This document shows, one piece after another, positions 6,707-15,679 of a stretch of DNA of 39,636 nucleotides. The DNA comes from JAKPCT01 sp029553165 (GTDB lineage: Bacteria > Bacillota > UBA4882 > UBA8346), in the NCBI GenBank assembly GCA_035359995.1, contig DAORZT010000022.1, positions 1 through 39,636 on the forward strand, written 5' to 3'. The notes under the pieces were generated by a model. The model saw nothing but the letters and a program-made list of their open reading frames with translations, was not told where the DNA came from and ran no database searches. Position numbers and translations under genes: made by a program. Within the stretch, counting starts at the first letter, position 1; every line of letters begins with the position of its first letter.

Positions 6707-8437
6707 TTATTCATAATGTCTTAATGCTTCAACTGCTGTTAATTTAGCAGCGCGTCGCGCCGGAAAATACGCCGTTACCAATGAGATAATCATAATTTGA
6801 ATGAAACTAATGCAAACTGCCACTGGGTTTAATTTGAAGTTAAGATGTTTATCTTTGAGAATCATGCTCAAAGCGTTATCAATATTGAAAGTTATTAAAC
6901 CTAAGATGCCCATCACAATTATTCCAAGGATAATTCCAGTAATACAGGAAATGGCTGTTAACAACAACGTCTCCATTAGAAACATATTACGCACATCTGA
7001 TTTTTGCATGCCAATTGCCCTTACGGTCCCGATTTCCCGGGTCCGTTCTTTGATGGTCATCCTTAATGTGTTAATCACACCTACCAGAATGATCATAAAT
7101 AAGATCAATATCGCTCCAGCTGTAACCAGATTTAATGCGCTTTCCAGCTGCAAAATCTGACTTGCTCCTTCATACATGGTAACAACATTGAATTTAACTT
7201 GTTTCGAGTTTAACTTTCGCTCGGCTCTGTTTATTTTTTGTAGTTCTTCATTATCTTTGCTCCTTGGAAGCAACTTCCACTCGGTCGTGATCAAATTAGC
7301 AACTGCAGGTTGGTTATTTAACTCTTCCCAACCAACATTCATTGGCAGATAAGCATTGTAAAAATTATGAACCCGTTCCTCATTTACTAAAACAATATTC
7401 TTATTTAACAAACCGGTACTCTCATAAATTCCCTCCAGGGTGAATTTTTCTTCATAATCGCCGCGAAATTTAGTTAGGTAGGTAAAGATAAACTCATCTC
7501 CGACTTGAAGTTTTAATTTAGCAGCCAACTCGCGATTGAGCATTACACCTTTCTTTCCTAATACCGTTTCATAGTCACCAGCTACCAAATTAATCTGCTT
7601 TTTAATAGCATCTTTAGTCAGATTATCATTCTTAAATGCAACCAGTTGAATTGATTCTCCGTCAATATTACCGGTAAAGGTGAGCAGACGAGGCTGTAAC
7701 TTCTGATGCAACTGATCGGCATACAGTTTAGCATTCTTTTTTGGATTTTTAAGAGTGATCTGTATCTGCGATGATTCCCATGGTTTATATCCAACCAGTT
7801 TTTTAACGCGACCAGCATCCATAAACGCAACTATATCCATGAAAGTATTATTTGCATTAGCAATCGCAACAACTGTCAGTTGGGCAGCCTGGATCTGCCC
7901 GGTAACCATCGGCAAACGTACTTTGATCACATCATGGAGCTTGACATTCAATGATTTTGCTTTTTCCGGAGAAATGATTACCGGATATTCATATTCGTTA
8001 CTGTAAAAGTCATTAAAATCCCCTTCAACCAAAGTAAAAAAGTTATTAAAGACCTGTTTCTTCTTTTGCTCCGTGTTGACCTCGAGACCTACAACTATTA
8101 TGTTATCAGCCTCACCATTACCAATTGCCCGTCCAAAAATTGCCAGATTTTCATTGATTTCATCCAGTTCTTCCGGAGCAATTGTTTCTTTGATTATTGT
8201 TTCCATCTTCTGCCTGTCACGAATAACCGGAAAACTGCTGCCATAATTATTATCAATCACAATATGTCCAAAGGCATTGGCCACCACTTCATTGATCAAT
8301 ACATCTACCATTCCGTGCGAAAAAGAGTTGGCAATAACCAAGATCATCATTCCAAAACTGATCGCCATCCCCAGTAAAAAATTTCTTCTTTTTTGCCTTA
8401 ATAAATTCCGTAAACTCAGACTAAAAATCAAACCCAT
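6707..8437 (-). CDS. ABC transporter permease, LolC/MacB (FtsX) family
   Basis: A 576-residue inner-membrane subunit. The first membrane helix is at about residues 20-42 (after NLLRQKRRNFLLGM), followed by a long MacB-type periplasmic domain (about 45-430). Three C-terminal helices form the FtsX domain, which carries the coupling segment TIKERTREIGTVRAIGMQKS and ends ARRAAKLTAVEALRHYE, the conserved PAR-A----AVEALR tail. Such permeases transfer energy from a cytoplasmic ATPase to lipoprotein or lipid release on the outer face. The ATG at 8435-8437 follows GGGGTGA. It is 42 nt downstream of a second permease, so the transporter is probably a heterodimer, as in LolCE. Confidence 0.85.
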   Translation of the reverse strand: MGLIFSLSLRNLLRQKRRNFLLGMAISFGMMILVIANSFSHGMVDVLINEVVANAFGHIVIDNNYGSSFPVIRDRQKMETIIKETIAPEELDEINENLAIFGRAIGNGEADNIIVVGLEVNTEQKKKQVFNNFFTLVEGDFNDFYSNEYEYPVIISPEKAKSLNVKLHDVIKVRLPMVTGQIQAAQLTVVAIANANNTFMDIVAFMDAGRVKKLVGYKPWESSQIQITLKNPKKNAKLYADQLHQKLQPRLLTFTGNIDGESIQLVAFKNDNLTKDAIKKQINLVAGDYETVLGKKGVMLNRELAAKLKLQVGDEFIFTYLTKFRGDYEEKFTLEGIYESTGLLNKNIVLVNEERVHNFYNAYLPMNVGWEELNNQPAVANLITTEWKLLPRSKDNEELQKINRAERKLNSKQVKFNVVTMYEGASQILQLESALNLVTAGAILILFMIILVGVINTLRMTIKERTREIGTVRAIGMQKSDVRNMFLMETLLLTAISCITGIILGIIVMGILGLITFNIDNALSMILKDKHLNFKLNPVAVCISFIQIMIISLVTAYFPARRAAKLTAVEALRHYE

Positions 8438-8479
8438 ATGACTTCACCCCTATATTCCGGCTTATTGATTAACTATTTT

Positions 8480-10018
8480 CTAATCCCGCGCAATTGCATC
8501 AAGTGGCACGATTTTTCCGACAATACGCAGCGGATACAAAACTGCCAACAATGTAACAATCAACAACTCAACCAGGCCAAGCAACAAATCCTTATAAGTA
8601 AAGATTGGATTCAATTGTTCACCACCAAATACCAGTTGGAGAATTTCGTCGGCAGTAGTGACATTAGCCGACTGTAACAGATAAATCATGATAATACCGG
8701 CAATTATTCCAATCCCGCCGAAGAAAAATGAGAGTACTCCTGTTTCATAGATAAACATTTTTCTTAAAAATCCTTTTCTGGCACCGATTGCCCGCATCAT
8801 TCCGATCTCTGAAGCCCGCTCCATTGCTGCCATACTTAAGGTGTTAACAATGACAATAATTGCAACTACAAAGATGAACATAATAAATGCATTGAAAGCG
8901 ATCTTAATTAAGAAAGCCATACTCCCAATAGAACCCATTGCTTTCTTCCAACTAATTGCGCGGACATTGAGATTTTTGCTCTGAAAAGCCTGATTCAATT
9001 CAGCAAGTGCTTTTTCCGGTTTGATTCCCTTCTTTAATTTGATAAATGCCAGATTATAAGCTCCGGAATTGATATTAACCGGTCGTCCGCTCCGCTGGGT
9101 TGCAGTTTTAATCGTTTCTATGGAAAGATCCGTGTCAGTTACCAGCGAGTTGTCGATCAGACTTTCCGTACTGAAAAATGAATCCAGTCCATCATCTTCA
9201 AGTAATTGTCTCTTCTCTTCTGAAATTTCAATATTCTGATCGGCGCCGGTCACGTAATTGTGGGCCTCACGGAATGATTCAATATCAATAATGCAAAAAT
9301 TACCCCAGATTTTATTGAGTGCTTTAAAATTAACAATCCCGGTCACGTCAACCCGAACATCAGGTGTAGAATTGGTAGTACTTAAACCCATAAACACAAT
9401 GTCTCTTTTAATCTCCAGACTATCAATATTAGCTTTAGCTTCTTCCGGCAATTTCTCGGGAATAAGTTCGCCATTTACGGGTAATGTCCAGAAATTCATT
9501 GCTTCATAACCTTGTTTACGAGCTTCTTCAGTTACCAACAACCCCCGTTCGCCCGTTTTGAAGATCGCTCCTTCAGTCAAAACGATGCTATCCGGAAACA
9601 CCTTACGATAACGGTCAAAATCGACCCCTAACAGCATAATACTTCCCAAATCGGTACCTGAGTTAAAAACATAGACCATACCTGCAGTTGCTGGTAAATA
9701 TGTATTGATTGCTGAATGAGTATCAAGAACTTCCTTTACCGCTTCAAAATTTTTGATGGTCTTTAATGGTTTACCACTAAAACTAAACAGAATATCATCT
9801 TTCTCCTGCTCATTGGAGATCACGACGATATCTCCGGTAAACAGATTGATAATATTGTTCGATAAACCTGCTTCCATCCCGGAAACCATACCGTTACCGA
9901 CGGTCATTAAAAAAGCACCGAAAAAGAGGATTACTCCGATTACCAAACTCTTACCTTTATGACGCCACAGATTCCGCCATGACATTTTAAATACAATTGC
10001 TAAATCCACAAACCTCAC
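8480..10018 (-). CDS. ABC transporter permease, LolE/MacB (FtsX) family
   Basis: A 512-residue permease with the same layout as its neighbour: helix 1 at about residues 22-42 after SWRNLWRHKGKS, a periplasmic MacB domain, then three FtsX helices with AAMERASEIGMMRAIGARKG as the coupling segment and VGKIVPLDAIARD at the end. It differs enough from 6707-8437 to be a true partner rather than a recent copy. The GTG start at 10016-10018 overlaps the TGA of the ATPase (GTGA), so the two are translationally coupled. The pair with one ATPase mimics LolCDE. Confidence 0.85.
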   Translation of the reverse strand: MRFVDLAIVFKMSWRNLWRHKGKSLVIGVILFFGAFLMTVGNGMVSGMEAGLSNNIINLFTGDIVVISNEQEKDDILFSFSGKPLKTIKNFEAVKEVLDTHSAINTYLPATAGMVYVFNSGTDLGSIMLLGVDFDRYRKVFPDSIVLTEGAIFKTGERGLLVTEEARKQGYEAMNFWTLPVNGELIPEKLPEEAKANIDSLEIKRDIVFMGLSTTNSTPDVRVDVTGIVNFKALNKIWGNFCIIDIESFREAHNYVTGADQNIEISEEKRQLLEDDGLDSFFSTESLIDNSLVTDTDLSIETIKTATQRSGRPVNINSGAYNLAFIKLKKGIKPEKALAELNQAFQSKNLNVRAISWKKAMGSIGSMAFLIKIAFNAFIMFIFVVAIIVIVNTLSMAAMERASEIGMMRAIGARKGFLRKMFIYETGVLSFFFGGIGIIAGIIMIYLLQSANVTTADEILQLVFGGEQLNPIFTYKDLLLGLVELLIVTLLAVLYPLRIVGKIVPLDAIARD

Positions 10019-10695
10019 CCCTGTTTCACGATAATGCCATCTTTGATTTTAACGATCTCTTTTGCATAATCTAAAACTTCCGGATCATGAGTTGAAAAGA
10101 TGAAGGTCGTTTTTTCAACCTCATTCAATTCGCGCATTAACTCTAAGATGGAGTGGCTGGTCTCCGAATCAAGATTGGCAGTAGGTTCGTCGGCTAAAAC
10201 AATATCCGGATTGGTTACCAATGCTCTGGCAATCGCTACTCTTTGCCGTTGTCCCCCGGAGAGTTCCGCGGGTTTATGATTGATATAATTAATTAAGCCA
10301 ACCTCACGAATCAGCTTTTCAACCCGAGCATCGACCTCTTCCTTCTTATGTTTCTTCATCAGTAATAATGGGAATTCCACATTTTCCCAGACATTCAGTA
10401 CCGGAATCAGATTAAAGGTTTGAAAGATAAAACCGATTCGGTTTAACCGTAAGTCAGTGATCTGGCGGTCGTTCAATCTGGTGATTTCTTCTCCATGAAT
10501 CTTAACGCTTCCAGCTGAAGGAGAGTCAATGCATCCAATAATATTCAATAAAGTGGTTTTTCCGCTGCCTGAAGGCCCAATTATTGATAGAAATGAACCT
10601 TCCTCAACTTCAAAGTCCACTCCCCGTAATGCATGGACAGTTGTCTTCCCCAATGGATAGTCTTTTCTTAGTCCGCGAATTTCAATAACATTCAT
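10015..10695 (-). CDS. ABC transporter ATPase, LolD/MacB type
   Basis: A 226-residue nucleotide-binding subunit. Walker A GPSGSGKTT is at residues 40-48, the Q-loop in IFQTFNLIP at about 90-98, signature LSGGQRQRVAIARAL at 145-159, Walker B IVLADEP at 165-171 with the D-loop TANLD, and the H-loop in STHD. The NLIPVLNVWENVEFPL stretch is typical of the LolD/MacB subfamily. It is the first gene of the operon; the ATG 10693-10695 follows AAGGGGAAA. It would drive the two downstream permeases from the cytoplasmic face. Confidence 0.92.
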   Translation of the reverse strand: MNVIEIRGLRKDYPLGKTTVHALRGVDFEVEEGSFLSIIGPSGSGKTTLLNIIGCIDSPSAGSVKIHGEEITRLNDRQITDLRLNRIGFIFQTFNLIPVLNVWENVEFPLLLMKKHKKEEVDARVEKLIREVGLINYINHKPAELSGGQRQRVAIARALVTNPDIVLADEPTANLDSETSHSILELMRELNEVEKTTFIFSTHDPEVLDYAKEIVKIKDGIIVKQG

Positions 10696-10744
10696 TCACA
10701 GTTTCCCCTTTCAAAATATCTAATCGTTTTATTTGGATTGATCT

Positions 10745-10773
10745 TTGTTTTCAAACAACACATTATATATAGT
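10745..10773 (+). promoter_or_regulatory. Candidate promoter with overlapping palindrome
   Basis: TTGTTT (10745-10750) and TATAGT (10768-10773) are separated by 17 bases, a fair sigma-A match. The -35 lies in the perfect inverted repeat TTGTTT-TC-AAACAA (10745-10758), which could be an operator. It would serve the small gene at 10799 and lies close to the divergent start of the ABC operon. Confidence 0.4.
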
Positions 10774-10798
10774 CAATTATAAAAAGGAGGTATTTATA

Positions 10799-11014
10799 AT
10801 GAATTTGCTTTCCAAAATAGATGAGTTAAACAAAATTATTTTGTTCGAAAATAATGACGACGGTGAGATCTTCGAACAGATTATGCTTGAAATAACCACC
10901 CCCATTATTCCAATCCGGAAATCAACCAACTGTTTTACTCTTCAAATACTTAAGTCCCGTTTCAATTACTTATATATTATCACAAGCTATTGTGTATTGC
11001 AAGGTACTAATTAA
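10799..11014 (+). CDS. Small protein of unknown function
   Basis: A 71-residue frame whose ATG (10799-10801) follows an optimal AAAAGGAGG at 8 nt, so translation is likely. The first 30 residues (MNLLSKIDELNKIILFENND) look helical; the rest is mixed and ends with a moderately hydrophobic stretch. No family is recognised, and the C-terminal half is unusual enough that the gene could be truncated. It is the only plus-strand gene before 26 kb and is divergent from the transporter operon, with a palindromic promoter candidate just upstream. Confidence 0.5.
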   Translation: MNLLSKIDELNKIILFENNDDGEIFEQIMLEITTPIIPIRKSTNCFTLQILKSRFNYLYIITSYCVLQGTN

Positions 11015-11149
11015 AATTTATTTTTTTGTAATAAACAGAAGCTTGTATTAAAACTCCACTAATAACCATATCATCTTAAAATTATTAGAAAATATGAGGT
11101 TTACTATTTTTGGGTAATAAAAAGGTTTGTCGGGCTGATGTAGATAAAA

Positions 11150-11195
11150 TAAAAATGGGGTCTTCTCCCAGATGTTCATCCGGAAAAAGACCCCA
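11150..11195 (-). terminator. Rho-independent terminator
   Basis: TGGGGTCTT (11156-11164) pairs with AAGACCCCA (11187-11195). On the minus strand the hairpin is followed by TTTTTATTTT. It lies about 40 nt after the stop of the membrane-protein gene at 11236. Confidence 0.8.
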
Positions 11196-11235
11196 GAAGG
11201 TATAAAAATTTAGAACCTTCTTCAAAGAATGATGA

Positions 11236-11610
11236 TTAACTAATTGCAACCATAAAAATAGAAATCAAAGCAAAAATATTCAATGGACCCATAACCAGTT
11301 TCTCTTTTTTACTTGGAGAAGATAAGTTTACGATCGAACCAAAAATAAAAAAGGCTAACACAAACCAGATTCCTACTTTTGCCACCTTAAAAAAAGGTCC
11401 AAAAGCAATTCCTGCTTTACTAATCACAATTGTCGCAAAAAGAAGTAAAATCACTATTTGTACCAATGCCGCTATTCTCATTTTAACCGGCAATTTGCCC
11501 GGGAAACGCCCTCCCATGGTAAATTCCCCCCATGGTGCCCCTAATGCCAAAAGTAGTTGAAAAATAGTAACACAGACCGTTAATCCAATAAAAATATATG
11601 CAAAAATCAT
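11236..11610 (-). CDS. Four-helix membrane protein, conserved hypothetical
   Basis: A 124-residue integral membrane protein. Hydrophobic segments lie at about residues 3-23, 48-66, 79-97 and 107-123. Between helices 1 and 2 is a GAPWGEFTMGGRFPGKLP loop, a sequence seen in a family of small uncharacterised Bacillota membrane proteins. The ATG at 11608-11610 is preferred over a TTG 32 codons upstream because GGAG precedes it (11 nt, a little long) and it begins at the first membrane helix. Monocistronic, with its own terminator. Function unknown. Confidence 0.7.
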   Translation of the reverse strand: MIFAYIFIGLTVCVTIFQLLLALGAPWGEFTMGGRFPGKLPVKMRIAALVQIVILLLFATIVISKAGIAFGPFFKVAKVGIWFVLAFFIFGSIVNLSSPSKKEKLVMGPLNIFALISIFMVAIS

Positions 11611-11821
11611 CTTCTCTTTTTCTCCTTCATTGCTGTTATTCGCATAGTTTGTGATATACCGATGGATTAACCACGACATTAGGCTAATAAATTGTCTTAT
11701 ATACAAACAATTCTTTCATTAATTTACAATCCCTCTTTTTATTAAAATTTAAAGATAAAAGTTTCTTTAGTAACTGTTGCGACGAACGCGGATCTACATT
11801 TCATCATAAGTTCAACCATGA

Positions 11822-12697
11822 TCATTTTGCTTTAACCGGGATCCAGATTTCACTTCTAAAGTTTGGAGCAGTTAGATCTTTCTGCTCATTCCACAAGATT
11901 TCGGGTCCTTCTGTCAGCTCATATTGGGAAGCCGGAAACCACTCGGAATAGATTCGCCCCCAAACATTTTGTAATGTATCAGGAAACGGTCCGACCGCTT
12001 CAAATACCGCCCAAGTTGAAGCAGGCACTTCTAATTGCACCAGGTTAGCAGGGCACTCCTTGGTAGTTGCTACTCCGATATAATGATCTAATTCCCCCTT
12101 CTCCTCCATCCTTCCTTCGGAGAAATTTGCAGAGGCACTAATTATTCCACGCGGCTCGACATTAGAAAGCCCTTTAATTTGTACAATCAATTCTTCATTT
12201 AATGACTCCCACATCGCGGCAATCTCTGGATTTACCCCGTGGAATACTATCGGAACTCGTTTCATAATCCCTACGATTCGAAATGCTTCTTTTTCAACAA
12301 TTCTATAATTCATCGCATTCACTCCTCTGATTGATAATTGAAAGGTCATTCGTGGAAAAGCTCTTAATGATTGCCCCCTTTTTCTCGCTGCTGACGGTGT
12401 TATTCCATGTAAAGTTTGAAATGCTCTAGCAAAAGAAACCGGTGAGTTATAGCCATACTTTATTGCTACATCGATTACTTTAACCTTACTGTTAATAAGT
12501 TCGAACGCAGCAAGAGTCAAGCGCCTGCGCCGAATATATTCTGCCAGCGTGATTCCTGAAAGAAAAGCAAACATTCGTTGAAAATGGTATTCCGAGCAAC
12601 AAGCAAACGAAGCTGCTTTTTTATAATCAATTTCGCCAGCTAAATGCGCTTCGATATAGTCTAAGGCATCATTCATACCTTTTAGCAAATCCAACAA
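11822..12697 (-). CDS. AraC-family regulator with GyrI-like effector domain
   Basis: A 291-residue DNA-binding protein. Residues 8-105 form the double helix-turn-helix of AraC proteins (ASFACCSEYHFQRMFAFLSG and IKYGYNSPVSFARAFQTLHG). Residues about 125-290 are a GyrI/SbmC-like small-molecule binding domain (MNYRIVEKEAFRIVGIMKRV at its start; EIWIPV near the end). This is the Rob/BmrR-type order, usually a sensor of drugs or small hydrophobic compounds. There is no ATG; two consecutive TTG codons (12697 and 12694) follow AAGGAGGT at 5 and 8 nt. The target is not evident; the membrane protein downstream is a candidate. Confidence 0.88.
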   Translation of the reverse strand: MLDLLKGMNDALDYIEAHLAGEIDYKKAASFACCSEYHFQRMFAFLSGITLAEYIRRRRLTLAAFELINSKVKVIDVAIKYGYNSPVSFARAFQTLHGITPSAARKRGQSLRAFPRMTFQLSIRGVNAMNYRIVEKEAFRIVGIMKRVPIVFHGVNPEIAAMWESLNEELIVQIKGLSNVEPRGIISASANFSEGRMEEKGELDHYIGVATTKECPANLVQLEVPASTWAVFEAVGPFPDTLQNVWGRIYSEWFPASQYELTEGPEILWNEQKDLTAPNFRSEIWIPVKAK

Positions 12698-12856
12698 GAT
12701 GACCTCCTTTCACAAATAGCTTATCAACAATTCAATCAAAATTCGCAACTTTTTCTGCACGATTATGTTTATCAATCACAATCATTTAAATACATCCCTA
12801 TTATCCTCTACTGGCTGCGTTACTTTGAAATCCTCTTAAATAATCCAAATCCAAAT

Positions 12857-12888
12857 AAAAAAAAGAGACCTAGAAATATCTGTTCTCT
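12857..12888 (-). terminator. Probable terminator of the TPR gene
   Basis: On the minus strand AGAGA-AC pairs imperfectly with GG-TCTCT and is followed by a run of nine U residues. It lies about 80 nt after the stop of the TPR gene. The stem is short, so confidence is moderate. Confidence 0.5.
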
Positions 12889-12968
12889 GACAAACATCAA
12901 GATTATATAAAACTAGAATTACTTTATTATCAAAATAGTCCTCGATAACTGTCAAAAACGAATCTTCC

Positions 12969-13889
12969 TTATTTTTGGGTTTGATGTTTCTTGAAGAATT
13001 TTAAATATTTAGCATCCTCATCAATAAAACATCTGCCACTAGACTTTTGATTAGCAACAGCAAAAAATTGATATGCTTTATCTAATTCTCCAGCTTCAAA
13101 AGCAATCTTTCCTGATAAGAATTCTCTTTCGCCAGAATCAATTCTATGAAGCGCACAATCAAAAATTTGATCAGCCCACTCTTTTGCCTTTATGATATCA
13201 TTCATGAAAAGATAAGTCTCACTACTGTATAATGCAATATCATAACTTTCGCTATACCTTCCTTTGGGGTTTGGTATTAAGTCCCAAGCCTTTTGTAACA
13301 AATCCACCGATTTTATATAATTTTTTTGATCAAATTCCATGTTGCTTTCTTCAATCAATTTTTCAATTTGCTCTTTTAATGCCTTGTCTAACTCGGCACG
13401 GACACTTTTTGTTGCTGTTTTTTCGACGTGTTCCTCTAATAGAGCATCTGGTTCTTTTATACTGTTCTTAGCCTTTACGATATCCAGTATTAGGTTAAGA
13501 TACTTCTCTTCCTCATCTTCATAAATCTCATCACCCTCAAGCATATAAGCCCTCAGCAAATACTCTTTTGCTTTTTCAAAATTGCCTTGTTCAAATAAAC
13601 TTTGTCCAAGTCTTAACAATATAAAGGGATTATAATATCCTTCCGGACAATTGAATGCATCGTAAAAATAATCACTTGCTGCTTGATAATCATTTTTAGC
13701 AAAATATACATCACCTATGGCAGAGTAAATCCAAGTGCTTGCATCCCATTGCTCCTTTGGCAAAGGCAATAAATCAAGCGCCTTTAAATATTTTTTTAAT
13801 GCTTTATCATATAAGCTATTAGAAAACAAGCCTTCCCCTTCATTACACAAATCAACAATTTTGTCGTAGATTTTATCGTCCAGTTCCAT
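12969..13889 (-). CDS. Tetratricopeptide-repeat protein
   Basis: A 306-residue soluble protein built from two related halves. Each half has TPR-like helix pairs: residues 15-45 (YDKALKKYLKALDLLPLPKE), 55-120 (AIGDVYFAKNDYQAASDYFY; FEKAKEYLLRAYML), then residues 180-290 with IKSVDLLQKAWDLIPNPKG and AKEWADQIFDCAL. A charged linker (about 130-175) joins them. Such TPR proteins are scaffolds and are frequent beside polymorphic-toxin immunity genes, but no enzymatic motif is present. ATG 13887-13889 with AAGGA about 10 nt upstream. Partner unknown. Confidence 0.8.
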   Translation of the reverse strand: MELDDKIYDKIVDLCNEGEGLFSNSLYDKALKKYLKALDLLPLPKEQWDASTWIYSAIGDVYFAKNDYQAASDYFYDAFNCPEGYYNPFILLRLGQSLFEQGNFEKAKEYLLRAYMLEGDEIYEDEEEKYLNLILDIVKAKNSIKEPDALLEEHVEKTATKSVRAELDKALKEQIEKLIEESNMEFDQKNYIKSVDLLQKAWDLIPNPKGRYSESYDIALYSSETYLFMNDIIKAKEWADQIFDCALHRIDSGEREFLSGKIAFEAGELDKAYQFFAVANQKSSGRCFIDEDAKYLKFFKKHQTQK

Positions 13890-13960
13890 TAAACATCTTT
13901 CCTTCTTTTATTATTTTTTCCAATAAAACATCATCTGCAAAAGAAGTTTAACCTTTAAAA

Positions 13961-14749
13961 TTAACTACCTATTTCACTTTTACCATTTTTTGAGTGCTTT
14001 TTAGTGTTCCTATTCTGTTGTTTACCTGATTTTAATGCAGTAATATAAGCAGCTTTCAATTTTGGAGGTAATTCTTTAATACCGATTTGAGTAAGATCTG
14101 GGTCTTCTTTGTATAGCAATTTCGCAGTTTTTGCCAAAAATTTCGGATCACGATTTAAGTTATAAGCAACTATCAACCTGCATTTGAAGACTCTTTCTTT
14201 ATTGTAATATTGATCTGAATCCGGTATTCTAACTGAATCCATTAATTTCGTATCAAGCCCCAGTATTTTGGCATTGAACTGACAAAAGTTAAATGCTTTT
14301 GGGTCAGCAGCAGCTAGTTCATTTAGGCAATCAGCAACTTTAGATGGATTATGTTTTGAATTTGATAATTCTTTGATTGAAGGCAGCATCGCCGCCACTC
14401 TTCCAGCCAACTCACAGACTTCTAATTGTCCTTTGGTTAAATCCATTTCACTATAACATTCTTTGAATAATGAAGGATTATTTCCTGCTAAAAAAATAAT
14501 CTCTTTATATCTTTTAGCCGGCGATCTGTCGATACCAATATCTTCCGTTGCCTGGGCAATTGCATCTTTGATGAATTTTGGATCATTTATTGCATCAGAA
14601 TGGAATATCTTAAGATATTTAGAATAGCGATCAAGACAAATATTTTCAATATATGCATTCGCTTCCTCTGGAAAATTTTCGTATATCGTTCGAATGTTAT
14701 CAGGATGATTCTTTAGATTCAACCCTTGTCTTACAAAATAATTCTTCAT
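13961..14749 (-). CDS. Unknown protein, possibly the frameshifted end of a larger gene
   Basis: A 262-residue, mostly helical soluble protein with a basic, low-complexity tail (KSGKQQNRNTKKHSKNGKS). No family is recognised. The ATG at 14747-14749 has AGG directly touching it rather than at proper spacing, and it lies 50 bases inside the upstream frame (14700-15026). Such a deep overlap with a poor ribosome binding site suggests either translational coupling or a single ancestral gene split by a frameshift near 14700-14750. No signal peptide or membrane segment. Confidence 0.55.
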   Translation of the reverse strand: MKNYFVRQGLNLKNHPDNIRTIYENFPEEANAYIENICLDRYSKYLKIFHSDAINDPKFIKDAIAQATEDIGIDRSPAKRYKEIIFLAGNNPSLFKECYSEMDLTKGQLEVCELAGRVAAMLPSIKELSNSKHNPSKVADCLNELAAADPKAFNFCQFNAKILGLDTKLMDSVRIPDSDQYYNKERVFKCRLIVAYNLNRDPKFLAKTAKLLYKEDPDLTQIGIKELPPKLKAAYITALKSGKQQNRNTKKHSKNGKSEIGS

Positions 14750-15026
14750 CCTTTACATGAGGATTATTTTTGAAATGATCAATCAGTTTCTCTTTAACTT
14801 CATCTTGATTAAAATCCCCACTCTTGTCTTTAAGCCATTTCAGAAGATCATAGTATCCTGGAGATTTCCTTTTGAGAAACTCCTCAACCTCTTCCCTACC
14901 AACCACAGTTTCAATTTTTCGCAGGCAATCTCTAAAAGCACCACATATTTGCGGCAAATCTTCATTCAACAACCAATGCTTCGAACGCGTCATTACACTT
15001 AATTGATAGATATGTCTCCAATCCAC
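14700..15026 (-). CDS. Unknown protein, overlapping the next gene
   Basis: A 108-residue charged protein starting at GTG 15024-15026 with GAGG 9 nt upstream (an internal ATG follows 11 codons later). Helical segments such as ICGAFRDCLRKIETVVGREE and DLLKWLKDKSGD are visible, but the family is not recognised. Its last 16 codons overlap 13961-14749 in another frame. If a frameshift joined them the product would be about 355 residues. Read as either the first gene of a coupled pair or the N-terminal half of a broken gene. Confidence 0.5.
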   Translation of the reverse strand: MDWRHIYQLSVMTRSKHWLLNEDLPQICGAFRDCLRKIETVVGREEVEEFLKRKSPGYYDLLKWLKDKSGDFNQDEVKEKLIDHFKNNPHVKDEELFCKTRVESKESS

Positions 15027-15148
15027 CTCATTAATCCTCTTTCTCAGTTAATATTTTAGGCATTATTAAACAAACAAGCTGATGAAATTCAGCCGTTATT
15101 CATAATTGGCACTTCTTTAGCTATGATGTTCAAATAACGCTAAATTTG

Positions 15149-15649
15149 TCAGTTAAGGCTACATATTAAATTTTTAATTTCACCAACCACCACATTAATA
15201 CTCTTATTGGTAGTATCAATTTTAATAGTATCCATCTCATAATAAAGTTTATTGCGCTCGATGCTTTCTTTGATGCTATCCAAACTTCTTCCATCCGACA
15301 ACATCCGTCTCTCCAACGTTTCTTCGGAACAGACCAGACTAAATTTATAAATCTGCAACTGATAATCCTTTAATTGATCAAGCAGCCATTCCATCAGATC
15401 ATTTCGATGAATAACCCAGCTAAAAAGGACATATTCAAAATTAGAATTCTCTAAAAAACTTCGTAAAAGAAAACTAATATTCTGCTTTACCATTTCTTTG
15501 TTCTCTTCGTTAAAATCCCATGGATGCATCATCCAACACCAGTCACCATCTAACCAAACAGATTTCTTAAACTGTTGATATAGTCCCTGGCAAACGGTTG
15601 TCTTTCCTACACCCATTGTCCCGTTGATGATAATTAGTTTTTTCATCAT
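15149..15649 (-). CDS. P-loop kinase-like NTPase
   Basis: A 166-residue protein with a Walker A loop GTMGVGKTT at residues 9-17, then VWLDGDW, a kinase-like substrate segment, YVLFSWVIHRNDL (Walker B-like strand) and a lid region SEETLERRMLSDGR with paired arginines. This is the layout of small AAA-33/shikimate-kinase-like phosphotransferases acting on small molecules or nucleosides. It is 30 nt downstream of the solenoid protein and probably co-transcribed, but the ribosome binding site is weak (CGGGTAACT). Substrate unknown. Confidence 0.75.
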   Translation of the reverse strand: MMKKLIIINGTMGVGKTTVCQGLYQQFKKSVWLDGDWCWMMHPWDFNEENKEMVKQNISFLLRSFLENSNFEYVLFSWVIHRNDLMEWLLDQLKDYQLQIYKFSLVCSEETLERRMLSDGRSLDSIKESIERNKLYYEMDTIKIDTTNKSINVVVGEIKNLICSLN

Positions 15650-15679
15650 AGTTACCCGTTTTGGAAAAGACTTTCTTTA

